Shown here: in pieces, positions 6,727-13,628 of the stretch
How positions within the stretch are numbered: the stretch's first letter is position 1
Layout of the letters: each line of letters starts with the position of its first letter
Source of the DNA: Thermodesulfovibrionales bacterium
Lineage (GTDB): Bacteria; Nitrospirota; Thermodesulfovibrionia; Thermodesulfovibrionales; UBA1546
Length of the DNA: 20,004 nt
Assembly (NCBI GenBank): GCA_030018605.1
Contig: JASEHP010000010.1
Coordinates: 1 to 20,004, forward strand
Reading direction: 5' to 3'
The notes under the pieces: generated by a model
What the model was told of the DNA's origin: nothing
Database searches by the model: none
What the model saw: only the letters and a program-made list of their open reading frames with translations
Made by a program: the position numbers and the translations under genes

Positions 6727-7493
6727 ACAAATCCCATTGCTGTTACGATTAATATTGAGACAACGATCTCTGCAGCGCTGAAAGGCTTATGTTTCAACAG
6801 AGGCACATTGCCGTCATATCCGCGCTGGATCATTGCGGTAGTGATGTGCTGGCTGTTTTCAAATGCCTTTAATATAAGCGATCCCGCAAGAGTGCCGAAT
6901 GAGGAAAGCCCGCGCCTTATGCTCGTATAGCCGAGCCGGTTTTTCTGAGCGTTATAAACGACCATTGCGTCTTCCATGAACACAAAGATATAGCGGTATG
7001 CAAACATTAGTATCTCTATAAAACCCTTGGGAGCCTTCATCCATGAGAGGGCTGACACGAATTCAGTAAATGGAGTTGAAAATCCCATTACAGCCACAAT
7101 CGCCACAGCGCCTAATATCCTGCTTGCGATTTGTAAGCCTTCCATAACCCCGTCCCTGTGTCCTGTTAAAGTGAGAAGTGGGAAGTGGGCGGTGGGAAGC
7201 GAGAAAGAAAAAAATACATCATCCCCTGCAAAGAGCAGCTTTAAGACAACTATTACTGAAGCGATAAATACCGGCTCCGAAAATCTCATAAGAAACACTC
7301 TTAGCGGCACTCTTATCCAAATACACAGGGCAAGGCTTATGCCCAATATGAGCAGAGGAAACACAAACCCCTTATAACTTAAAACCATTGCGAGCAGAAC
7401 TAATGCGACAAGGAGCTTTACCCTCGCATCAATTCTTGCAATGACGTTGTCTTTTTTAAAGTATTCAGAGAATAGTTCCATTGTTGTTTTCAC
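6714..7493 (-). CDS. cbiQ: Cobalt ECF transporter transmembrane protein CbiQ
   Basis: The integral membrane T component that links CbiO to the substrate-binding CbiM. Several hydrophobic helices are visible, with the family stretch RIDARVKLLVALVLL near the N-terminus, a cytoplasmic FMEDAMVVYNAQKNRLGY segment and RGLSSFGTLAGSLILKAFENS carrying coupling motifs. At 259 residues it is typical. FSLPTAHFPLLT (about 96-108) is a repeat insert in a loop, just before the conserved-looking HRDGVMEGLQIASRILGAVA. Followed by cbiO and preceded by cbiN-like, with a repeat-filled 99-bp gap. Confidence 0.94.
   Translation of the reverse strand: MKTTMELFSEYFKKDNVIARIDARVKLLVALVLLAMVLSYKGFVFPLLILGISLALCIWIRVPLRVFLMRFSEPVFIASVIVVLKLLFAGDDVFFSFSLPTAHFPLLTLTGHRDGVMEGLQIASRILGAVAIVAVMGFSTPFTEFVSALSWMKAPKGFIEILMFAYRYIFVFMEDAMVVYNAQKNRLGYTSIRRGLSSFGTLAGSLILKAFENSQHITTAMIQRGYDGNVPLLKHKPFSAAEIVVSILIVTAMGFVWKI
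7171..7206. repeat. Short array in cbiQ
   Basis: Repeated AGTGGGA/GGTGGGA units encode SLPTAHFPLLT in a loop. Confidence 0.7.
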
Positions 7494-7495
7494 CC

Positions 7496-7580
7496 TCCCC
7501 TTTATCCCCTCCCATCAAGGGAGGGGATTTTTTAGTTCCCTCTCCCCTTGTGGGAGAGGGTTAGGGTGAGGGGGATGTAA
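7496..7580. repeat. Intergenic GC-rich palindromic repeats (PSPPRGEG class)
   Basis: Two hairpins lie back to back. CCCCTCCC and GGGAGGGG enclose ATCAA, followed by ATTTTTTAG; then CCCTCTCCC and GGGAGAGGG enclose CTTGT. The latter is followed by TTAGGGTGAGGGGG. The same class of sequence occurs in frame inside cbiET (1681-1733) and cobC (16826-16876). Here it sits between cbiN and cbiQ and could act as an intra-operon hairpin. Confidence 0.8.
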
Positions 7581-7592
7581 ATTTATTTTTTT

Positions 7593-7934
7593 TCAACCCT
7601 TAATTTTCTGCTCCTCCCTGCTTATTTTTGGCGCTCTTTCTACCATAAGTATCCTCCAGTAATATCCAGCGATGAACCCGCCGGCTGCGCCGGCGATAAG
7701 AAAAACAAAAAGAAGCAGGTCTCCCTGATCCGTGTTTATAAACGGTTCGCGCGCTTCCCTGCCGTGCTCTTTTGCAAATTTTTCTACAACCAACTCATCC
7801 ACGCCCTGCCATTTCTCAGCGCTGAAGGCCGAAGACTGAAGGCTGAAAAAGAACAGCAGGGCAGCAGAGCAGCAGAGCAGCAAGAAAATTATTCCATAAC
7901 TTTGAATTTTTAACTTTGAATTTTTAACTTTCAT
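7593..7934 (-). CDS. cbiN: CbiN-like cobalt transporter auxiliary subunit
   Basis: A small protein of 113 residues with an N-terminal hydrophobic segment, a periplasm-facing middle (KWQGVDELVVEKFAKEHGREAREPFINTDQGD) and a C-terminal membrane helix (LLLFVFLIAGAAGGFIAGYYW). Position between cbiM and cbiQ argues for the CbiN role; the sequence is not classic CbiN, so the name is by context. It overlaps cbiM by 4 nt. The whole N-terminal part is built from repeats: a 14-nt tandem unit from the start codon (MKVKNSKLKIQSYG), an octamer array (about LLCCSAALLFF) and a third short array (LQSSAFSAE). The array-coded residues still form a hydrophobic signal-anchor-like segment. Confidence 0.75.
   Translation of the reverse strand: MKVKNSKLKIQSYGIIFLLLCCSAALLFFFSLQSSAFSAEKWQGVDELVVEKFAKEHGREAREPFINTDQGDLLLFVFLIAGAAGGFIAGYYWRILMVERAPKISREEQKIKG
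7821..7934. repeat. Three adjacent arrays forming the cbiN N-terminus
   Basis: From the start codon: two copies of a 14-nt unit (TTTGAATTTTTAAC on plus) at 7899-7932, an AGCAGAGC octamer array at about 7851-7883 and CTGAAGGC/CGAAGACT units at about 7821-7847. They encode much of the signal-anchor region. Confidence 0.8.
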
Positions 7935-8677
7935 ATCACCTCCTCTGTCTTGATTACGCGCATCTTCACAAGCAGGTCGGGCCTCTTTTTATAAAGCAGG
8001 GTGACCATGCCGGCTGTCATTGCACCTTCAAGAATCCCCAGTGGAAGCTGGGTCGGAATGAAGGCGATTAGTATTTTTGAAAACAAAGGCATGAACGCCG
8101 AATCACCTTTTATGCCTGATGCAAGCTCTACAGATGTAGTGAAATATGTTGCCCAGTCTGCAAACAACCCTGCCATGAATCCCGAGACTGCCATGTTTAT
8201 TTTCATTGACCGCAATGCTTTAAATGTTAGAAACCCTGCAAATGATCCCATCACACCCATTGAAACTATATCTGCGCCCCATGTAGTGAGCCCGCCGTGT
8301 GCAAGGAAAAGCGCCTGAATCAGCAAAGCCACCGCTGTAATCAGTATGCTGATGGCAGGGCCTACAAGAATTCCCGATATTCCCGTGCCGCACGGATGCG
8401 AGCATGTGCCTGCTGTGGGCACCGGTACGGGCATGCACGAGATGATGAATACAACGGCAGCCATAAGCCCGACAAGCGGCTTGAATGAAAGGTCAATTGC
8501 CGATAGTTTCTTGAGCTTATATAAACCCCATGCCACAAATGGAACAGCGATTAAAGACCAGAACAATGCCCAGTTAAAGGGCAGTATGCCTTCTGAGATA
8601 TGCATCGCATGAACATCAGAGGCAGTGAATAGTGAACAGTGAACAATAACCAGTAAAAAGTAAATTTGTAATTTCAT
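7931..8677 (-). CDS. cbiM: Cobalt ECF transporter substrate-binding protein CbiM
   Basis: The membrane S component that binds Co2+. An N-terminal signal peptide ends in DVHA and is followed by MHISEGILP, whose N-terminal Met-His forms the metal site in this family. Also seen are SCMPVPVPTAGTCSHPCGTG (about 80-99), HGGLTTWGADI and FADWATYF with multiple helices. At 248 residues it is typical for versions with a cleaved signal. Part of the signal peptide (VIVHCSLFTA) is encoded by a period-7 tandem array at 8623-8649. The ATG abuts the stop codon of the outer-membrane gene, implying translational coupling. Confidence 0.95.
   Translation of the reverse strand: MKLQIYFLLVIVHCSLFTASDVHAMHISEGILPFNWALFWSLIAVPFVAWGLYKLKKLSAIDLSFKPLVGLMAAVVFIISCMPVPVPTAGTCSHPCGTGISGILVGPAISILITAVALLIQALFLAHGGLTTWGADIVSMGVMGSFAGFLTFKALRSMKINMAVSGFMAGLFADWATYFTTSVELASGIKGDSAFMPLFSKILIAFIPTQLPLGILEGAMTAGMVTLLYKKRPDLLVKMRVIKTEEVI
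8623..8649. repeat. Period-7 array in the cbiM signal peptide
   Basis: AGTGAAT/AGTGAAC units encode VHCSLFTA. Confidence 0.75.
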
Positions 8678-9454
8678 TTAAAACCTCCATGCAATGCCTG
8701 CAAGGATTGCATAATCTGTTTCTGGCTTATTAAGGCCTCCCTTGATGCCAAAATCTATATCAAAGTTCTTAGATATGGAATAAATCAAACCGCCCAGTAT
8801 AAATGCAGGGTCTATGTTTGATGACTTGTCCGGATTCCTTTCTGTGCCTATATTTGCAACTGCCTTGAGGTTTTTAACAACCTCAACCTCTGATGCAAGG
8901 GATATATGCCATATCTCTATCCTCTCGTTATTCCTGTTTTCATTCCTCTTGTATCCCAAGTTGAAATGAAATGCCCACGGCTCGGTCTCCTTTGTTGTAA
9001 TAAAAAAGAGGCTGTATGCTGCCCTGCCTGTACCTAACCCCCTTTTCCTGTTGCCTGCGGGAAGAGTAATTCCCGGTTTTAAGGCAAGGCTTAAGCCATC
9101 TTTTTCAAAAAATTTCCACTTTGCCTCTATGGATATATCAGAGATTCCGTCCTCTGCTTTTGTTGACTCCGGTTCGGTGTCTGTGGCAGGGGTCTTTGTC
9201 CGTATATACTGATACGGGATGCCAAGAATAATATCCATGTTCTCTGATGCTCCGTATGTTAGTGTTGTTGCCATCTTGGTAGTATTTTTTTCACCGTTAA
9301 TACCATATTTCTCATTTCCATACTCACCATTAACCTCAAGCTGATATTTCCCCTTCCCCTGTGTGCCTGTGTCGTCTGTTATTAATGGGTGTGCAGCAAA
9401 CGCAACTTCACACCACAATATCACAATAACTGCTGTAAAGATTTTTTTAAACAT
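8678..9454 (-). CDS. Outer-membrane beta-barrel protein, MetA/phenol-degradation-like family, candidate cobalt channel
   Basis: A 258-residue protein with a signal peptide (cleavage probably after EVAFA), mature start AHPLITDDTGTQGKGKYQLE, alternating hydrophobic beta strands and a C-terminal aromatic (AWRF), typical of a Gram-negative outer-membrane barrel. The AHPL-TDDTGTQG start resembles proteins annotated as putative MetA-pathway of phenol degradation, a poorly characterised barrel family. It is the first gene after riboswitch 2, 24 nt downstream of the aptamer, has AAAGGAG 5 nt before the ATG, and abuts cbiM. I infer a role in cobalt or corrinoid passage across the outer membrane. Substrate is not shown by the sequence. 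Confidence 0.82.
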   Translation of the reverse strand: MFKKIFTAVIVILWCEVAFAAHPLITDDTGTQGKGKYQLEVNGEYGNEKYGINGEKNTTKMATTLTYGASENMDIILGIPYQYIRTKTPATDTEPESTKAEDGISDISIEAKWKFFEKDGLSLALKPGITLPAGNRKRGLGTGRAAYSLFFITTKETEPWAFHFNLGYKRNENRNNERIEIWHISLASEVEVVKNLKAVANIGTERNPDKSSNIDPAFILGGLIYSISKNFDIDFGIKGGLNKPETDYAILAGIAWRF

Positions 9455-9478
9455 TTTTTCTCCTTTCCACGAAGTTTT

Positions 9479-9625
9479 GGAATGAACGGTCTTCCGGCTT
9501 GGGGCAACCTACTAACCTGTCTTCCCATCCCGATATATCGGGACAGTGACTTCTATTGGGTTTTCGTTCCCATCACGGCTGCGGGACAGCAGGGGATTTT
9601 CACCCCTTTCCTCGTTTTCCATTCC
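9479..9625 (-). promoter_or_regulatory. Cobalamin riboswitch 2 (cobalt uptake/peptide/cbi unit)
   Basis: Read on the minus strand it contains GGGGTGAAAATCCCCTGC, TGTCCCGCAGCCGTGATG, GTCACTG, GGGAAGACA and the B12-box-like GCCGGAAGACCG. The outer stem pairs GGAATG with CATTCC. A palindrome TCCCGATATATCGGGA forms an internal hairpin. The aptamer ends only 24 nt before the ATG of the barrel gene and no terminator is seen, so translational control by hiding the AAAGGAG site is more likely than attenuation. Confidence 0.92.
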
Positions 9626-9685
9626 ATTGTTTTTTTACTGGTTATCCTCATCCCGATGCTCCATAAGGCTTGAAATATGTTTATC

Positions 9686-10834
9686 TCATATATCACCCCC
9701 TTCTGCCATTTTTAATAATGCATTAACTATTGCCGCGGCTACAGGGCTGCCGCCTTTTCTGCTTAAGTTAGTGATAAACGGGAACTTTTGCGCTGAGAGC
9801 AATGCCTTTGATTCAAACGCCTTAACAAAACCGACGGGGACACCGATAACTAAAAGACCGTGATGCGTAATGCGTGATGCGTAATGCGGATTATTGAGTA
9901 AATCAATTATTTTCAAAAGCGCGGTTGGCGCGTTTCCGATTGCGATGATGCCGATGTTGTTATTTTCTTTTAATGCTGATTCAATTCCCATCTCTGCTTT
10001 TGTTGCCGGGGACAGTCCCAATTCGGAGCCTGCCCCGAACGGCTGTTGAGATTGCTTCGCTCCGCTCGCAATGACAAGTGCGGGGACTCCGCTTTGCTGA
10101 GTCCGTTCCGCACTCAGGCGGATTCGCCGAGGAGAAAAATTCGGGACAGTCCCCTCCTGCATTCTGCATCCTGCATCTTGTATCCTGCAAATCACCTCTC
10201 CGCCCCATTTTTTTAGCAGTTTTTTATTTATTCCCGCCTTCACCATTTCAACGTCGGCAAGAATGTCTTTGCCTGACTTTATCGCATTGATTCCTGCAGT
10301 TATGGCGTCAGGATGAAAAAGGAGAGTCTTCTTGAATTCAAAGTCAGCAGTTGTATGTATCACACGCTTTATTATCGGCACCTGCTCTTGCGGCACATCG
10401 GTTAAATCAATTTCATCCGAGATTATCTCAAAGCTCTTCTTTTCTATTTCCGAGGGCATGAGAGCTCCGGCTGTTTTAATCCTTTCAGCTATTACCTGAG
10501 CCAGTTTTTCGTGAATGCCGAGCGGCTCTGTGTAGATGAATTCGACATCAGGATACAATTTTTCAGCTTCCTTTATCATTTCGGGGATGTCTTTTGTTAC
10601 ATGCATTCCACTGATGAGGAAATAGGGATGGATTATTATTTTTTTAGCTCCCTTGCGGATACTCTCCTTAATCGTGTCTGATAACTCAGGCTTTGCAAAC
10701 TGAAGATATGCAACCATTACACATTCTTTGCTGCAATCAGGGTGAATCATGCTGTGCAAAAGCCTTCCAATTGTTTCTATATTGTTCGCATCCCTCTTGG
10801 GGCTGCCGTGTCCTATGAGTATTATGCTCTCCAT
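9686..10834 (-). CDS. CbiX-CbiC fusion: sirohydrochlorin cobaltochelatase and cobalt-precorrin-8 methylmutase
   Basis: Residues 1 to about 125 are a short-form CbiX chelatase (LIGHGSPK with H9; HPYFLISGMHVTKDIP with H70 and H78), inserting Co2+ into sirohydrochlorin. The rest is CbiC, which moves the C11 methyl to C12 (VPIIKRVIHTTADFEF, catalytic H160; FHPDAITAGINAI; AIGNAPTALLKI; VIGVPVGFVKAFESK). It thus joins the pathway's first cobalt step to a late ring step. An insert of about 55 residues (about 219-275) breaks the region before GLSPATKAEMGIESA. It is encoded by a mosaic of repeats, including GGGACAGTCCC copies and a GAGCGGAGCGAAGCAATCTC-type palindrome. A second insert (NPHYASRITHHG, about 315-326) is period-7. 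Overlaps cbiA by 13 nt. Confidence 0.9.
   Translation of the reverse strand: MESIILIGHGSPKRDANNIETIGRLLHSMIHPDCSKECVMVAYLQFAKPELSDTIKESIRKGAKKIIIHPYFLISGMHVTKDIPEMIKEAEKLYPDVEFIYTEPLGIHEKLAQVIAERIKTAGALMPSEIEKKSFEIISDEIDLTDVPQEQVPIIKRVIHTTADFEFKKTLLFHPDAITAGINAIKSGKDILADVEMVKAGINKKLLKKWGGEVICRIQDAGCRMQEGTVPNFSPRRIRLSAERTQQSGVPALVIASGAKQSQQPFGAGSELGLSPATKAEMGIESALKENNNIGIIAIGNAPTALLKIIDLLNNPHYASRITHHGLLVIGVPVGFVKAFESKALLSAQKFPFITNLSRKGGSPVAAAIVNALLKMAEGGDI
9860..9889. repeat. Period-7 array in the CbiC domain
   Basis: GTGATGC and GTAATGC alternate, two copies each, encoding HYASRITHHG. Confidence 0.85.
10003..10190. repeat. Repeat mosaic in frame in cbiX-cbiC
   Basis: Two direct copies of GGGACAGTCCC bracket the block. 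Inside are a GATTGCTTCGCTCCGCTCGC-type element and a GCGGATTCGCC stretch; a tail of CATCCTGCATCTTG-like units follows. It encodes about 55 extra residues in CbiC. Confidence 0.75.
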
Positions 10835-12378
10835 CTTTGCTCCTTTATGTGATTTAGGAAATTCCGTGCAATTTCAGAGTCGCTCCCAAAGTGTATGTGA
10901 ATATAACTTGCAAGGGTGTTTTTGAATGTATAACCTTCATCTGCAAGTTTATTGACGCTGTTGTCCCTGACAGAATAGATTTTGTTAATGATACCTCCTC
11001 TTGCCGACGGGGACAGTCCAGATTCTACTCCCGAAGTTTCGGGACGTAAATCTGGGACAGTCCCCTCCGCTTGACCCTTAACTATCTCTGAATAATGAAA
11101 CTCGTGTCCTCTTAATCTTTTACCTTTTTTACCGAGGATGCAGTCTTCTTTTAATAGAATCTCCCTGTAGCCAAGATGCGATTTCCCCTTTTTCATCTCC
11201 GTCTCAAAAGGAAATGCCCCTGCCATTTTAAAGAACTTTCCGTCAAAATCATAAATGCCTTTTGACAGATACATCAAGCCTCCACATTCTGCATATAGTG
11301 TCCTGCCTGCATCAGCCCACTCTTTAATGGATTTAAGCATGGATTTGTTTTTGGATAGTTCTTCTGCATAGAGTTCAGGGTAGCCTCCGCCGATATATAC
11401 GGCATCGGTTTTATCAGGTATTTGGGGATCTGCAAGGGGACTGAATGCAATTATTTCAGCACCGGCACTCTTTAATAAATCTAAGTTATCTTCATAATAA
11501 AAACAGAATGCCTTGTCATAGGCAACAGCGATGACAGGTGAATGGGTGAATGGGTGAATGGGTGAATCGGTGTCATTGCGGCTTGTCTGTCCTGTCCCGA
11601 TATTTTCGGGGAATCCCTCCGAAGAAGAAGGATTCCCGACAAGCGGGAATGACGGACCCATACTTGTATTAGGTAACTCAACTATTCTATCCATATCAAT
11701 ATGCCTCAAAACCGTATCTGCAAGCGTTTCAATCATCTCGCCGGAAATAGGTGTCTCCTCCGCAACAATCAATCCGAGATGTCTGCGTGGTATCTCAAAA
11801 TCCAAGTCTCTCGGCAGATAGCCTAAGACCTTTATATCACTAACGCTCCGTTTAAGCTTCTCATAGTGCCTTTCTGAGGCAACACGGTTGAAGATGACAC
11901 CCGCTATATTAGTATCAGAGTTGCAGAGTGTCAGAGTGTCAGAGTTTTTTCTACTTTGACCCTTTGACCCTTTGACCCTTTTGTATGTTGTAAATCCCGC
12001 AATTACTGCTCCTGCGCTCTCGGCCATGCCATAGGCGTCAACAACTAAAATTACAGGCAGGTTAAGCAGCCCTGCCAGTTTTGCCGTGCTGTATTCGCCA
12101 TCATACATTCCCATAACGCCTTCTATGACTGCTATGTCAGCATCTGTAGAATATTTATAGAAACACTCTTTGACATATTTCTCTCCGCACATCCACACAT
12201 CAAGGTTCATAGAATGCCTGCCTGTAACAAGCCTGTGAATGCCCGAATCTATAAAGTCAGGCCCTGTCTTGAACGGCTGGACACTCAGCCCTTTCTTTTT
12301 CAAGGCAGCGATGATGCCGAGAGTTATTGTTGTCTTGCCGCATCCGCTGTGTGTGCCTGCTATGATAAAACCGTTCAT
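10822..12378 (-). CDS. cbiA: Cobyrinic acid a,c-diamide synthase CbiA
   Basis: A glutamine- and ATP-dependent amidase acting on the a and c side chains of cob(II)yrinate. The P-loop is GTHSGCGKTT (8-17); PFKTGPDFID and VIEGVMGMYDG follow. The class I glutaminase domain has the nucleophile C365 in AECGGLMYL and its histidine in SYIHIHFGS. At 518 residues it is longer than the family's roughly 450-470. Three in-frame repeat blocks account for this: 132-157 (two period-8 arrays), 240-281 (a palindrome plus a period-8 array, in the linker between domains) and about 435-463 (between two GGGACAGTCC copies). Catalytic motifs are intact. Overlaps cobD by 4 nt and cbiX-cbiC by 13 nt. Confidence 0.94.
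   Translation of the reverse strand: MNGFIIAGTHSGCGKTTITLGIIAALKKKGLSVQPFKTGPDFIDSGIHRLVTGRHSMNLDVWMCGEKYVKECFYKYSTDADIAVIEGVMGMYDGEYSTAKLAGLLNLPVILVVDAYGMAESAGAVIAGFTTYKRVKGSKGQSRKNSDTLTLCNSDTNIAGVIFNRVASERHYEKLKRSVSDIKVLGYLPRDLDFEIPRRHLGLIVAEETPISGEMIETLADTVLRHIDMDRIVELPNTSMGPSFPLVGNPSSSEGFPENIGTGQTSRNDTDSPIHPFTHSPVIAVAYDKAFCFYYEDNLDLLKSAGAEIIAFSPLADPQIPDKTDAVYIGGGYPELYAEELSKNKSMLKSIKEWADAGRTLYAECGGLMYLSKGIYDFDGKFFKMAGAFPFETEMKKGKSHLGYREILLKEDCILGKKGKRLRGHEFHYSEIVKGQAEGTVPDLRPETSGVESGLSPSARGGIINKIYSVRDNSVNKLADEGYTFKNTLASYIHIHFGSDSEIARNFLNHIKEQRWRA
11003..11070. repeat. GGGACAGTCC-bracketed block in cbiA
   Basis: GGGGACAGTCC and GGGACAGTCCCC enclose CCCGAAGTTTCGGG. It encodes the GTVP...GLSP segment near residues 437-460. 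Confidence 0.8.
11536..11655. repeat. Period-8 array plus palindrome in cbiA
   Basis: Four GGTGAATG-type octamers (11536-11570), then an 84-bp palindromic element (11572-11655) related to the intergenic one at 18959-19040. It encodes residues about 240-281 between the synthetase and glutaminase domains. Confidence 0.85.
11914..11982. repeat. Two period-8 arrays in cbiA
   Basis: TCAGAGTG units at 11914-11947 and TTTGACCC units at about 11955-11982 encode KRVKGSKG and NSDTLTLCNSDT. Confidence 0.85.
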
Positions 12379-13628
12379 ATTCTTCCTGTTTTGTCATGCT
12401 GAACCCTGAACGTGTCATTCTGAACTTGGTTCAGAATCTCTTCAGGGCATGCTTGTTTCAGCATCTTTTGAGACCCTGAAATAAATTCAGGGTGGCAATT
12501 TGTTGAAAAATTAGACAGTTCTTTTAGTAATTGCATATTATCTTCCCTTGATTTAACCGCAATTCTGATATACGAGCCGTCAAGCCCCGCAAAATTAGAA
12601 CAATCCCTGACGAGAATGCCTTTATCCCTCAATGCCGGCATTATCTTTTTCGCATTAAGTCTTAATAAATAATAATTTGCTTCTGAGGGAACGTAATTAA
12701 TCTTTAATCTTTTAAATTCCTTCTCCAGAAAATCTTTTTCCTGTTTGATTAGCATGAAGGTCTTTCTCTTATATTCAATATCTTTGAAAGCCGCAATCCC
12801 CGCCGCCTGCGCAAGCGTATTTACTGTCCACGGCTCCTTATGCCTCTTTATGGTTTCGATAATATTCAAAGGAAATACCCCGTAACCGATCCTTAATCCA
12901 GATAACGCATAAAATTTTGTCAGTGATCTTAAGACTATCAGATACGGATTATGTCGCACCGTGGTCATTACAGATTCATCAGGGGAGAAATCTATAAACG
13001 CCTCGTCAACGATAAGATAACACTTAAGCCTTTTTGCAGCATTTGCTATTTTCAGAACCCCCTCTTTTTCCAGAAGCCTGCCCGTGGGATTATTGGGATT
13101 GCAGAGAAAAGCCATCTCACATGTGAGTTCGGAGTTCAGAGTTCGGAGTTCAGAGTTTCCGTTTCCTTTCATCGCTGAGATAAATTCCTCTGGGTCTATG
13201 TCAAAATTATTCTCTTTCTTTAACTCATAACTCTTAACTCTTAACTCATAACTTGTTGTTCTGCATGCCCTTTCATATTCGGAAAATGTCGGCGCAGGAA
13301 TGAGAACTTTTCCCGGTTTTAATGCGCGGGCGATAAGATAGATAAGCTCTGTGCTTCCGTTACCGCATATAATTGATTGAGAATCTATGGCGAGGTGTTT
13401 TGCAATCCATAACTGCAATTGCTTTGAGTCAGGGTCGGGATAGTTGTAAAGATATTTGAAGTTGTCCTTTATCTCTGAAATCACGCTCTCAGGCACGCCG
13501 AGCGGATTGATTGATGCGCTGAAGTCAATAATCTCATTTTCATCTATGCCGAGCGATTCGGCAAGCCTGTATATATTCCCGCCGTGCAGTTCACAGTGTT
13601 GTCGGGCGGACTTTCTTTCTTCTGTCAT
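12375..13628 (-). CDS. cobD: Threonine-phosphate decarboxylase CobD (PLP aminotransferase fold)
   Basis: Makes (R)-1-amino-2-propanol O-2-phosphate from L-threonine O-3-phosphate for the CbiB step. It resembles HisC, but HGGNIYRLAE near the N-terminus, DFSASINPLG and the operon point to CobD. PLP lysine is K238 in SLTKFYALSGLRIGYG; NPNNPTG and DEAFIDF are also present. Two period-7 arrays are in frame at about 125-138 (TSYELRVKSYELKK) and 159-169 (SELRTLNSELT). The last 40 or so residues (from NCHPEFISGSQ to the stop) are encoded by a dispersed palindromic repeat and replace the expected C-terminus. Total length 417, versus about 360-390 typical. Overlaps cbiA by 4 nt. Confidence 0.9.
   Translation of the reverse strand: MTEERKSARQHCELHGGNIYRLAESLGIDENEIIDFSASINPLGVPESVISEIKDNFKYLYNYPDPDSKQLQLWIAKHLAIDSQSIICGNGSTELIYLIARALKPGKVLIPAPTFSEYERACRTTSYELRVKSYELKKENNFDIDPEEFISAMKGNGNSELRTLNSELTCEMAFLCNPNNPTGRLLEKEGVLKIANAAKRLKCYLIVDEAFIDFSPDESVMTTVRHNPYLIVLRSLTKFYALSGLRIGYGVFPLNIIETIKRHKEPWTVNTLAQAAGIAAFKDIEYKRKTFMLIKQEKDFLEKEFKRLKINYVPSEANYYLLRLNAKKIMPALRDKGILVRDCSNFAGLDGSYIRIAVKSREDNMQLLKELSNFSTNCHPEFISGSQKMLKQACPEEILNQVQNDTFRVQHDKTGRI
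12392..12500. repeat. Dispersed repeat supplying the cobD C-terminus
   Basis: TGTCATGCTGAACC, GTGTCATTCTGAACTTGGTTC and CCCTGAAATAAATTCAGGGTGG pieces encode the last 40 or so residues and run to within a few codons of the stop. Confidence 0.75.
13122..13159. repeat. Period-7 array in cobD
   Basis: AACTCTG and AACTCCG (minus) alternate, encoding NSELRTLNSELT. Confidence 0.9.
13219..13254. repeat. Period-7 array in cobD
   Basis: AGTTATG and AGTTAAG units (minus) encode SYELRVKSYELK. Confidence 0.9.

Noticed and set aside
7496..7580. Hairpins between cbiN and cbiQ as a true terminator of unit 2
   Set aside because: The T-rich tract follows the hairpin on the plus strand, not in the direction of transcription, and splitting cbiMN from cbiQO would make little sense.
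10003..10190. Frameshift or pseudogene in cbiX-cbiC because of the long unconserved stretch
   Set aside because: The frame stays open and the conserved CbiC motifs continue correctly on both sides.
9981..10208. Alternative minus-strand frame over the cbiX-cbiC insert reading CHCERSEAIS
   Set aside because: This is the dispersed palindrome in another frame; it has no independent start context and the CbiC frame is continuous.
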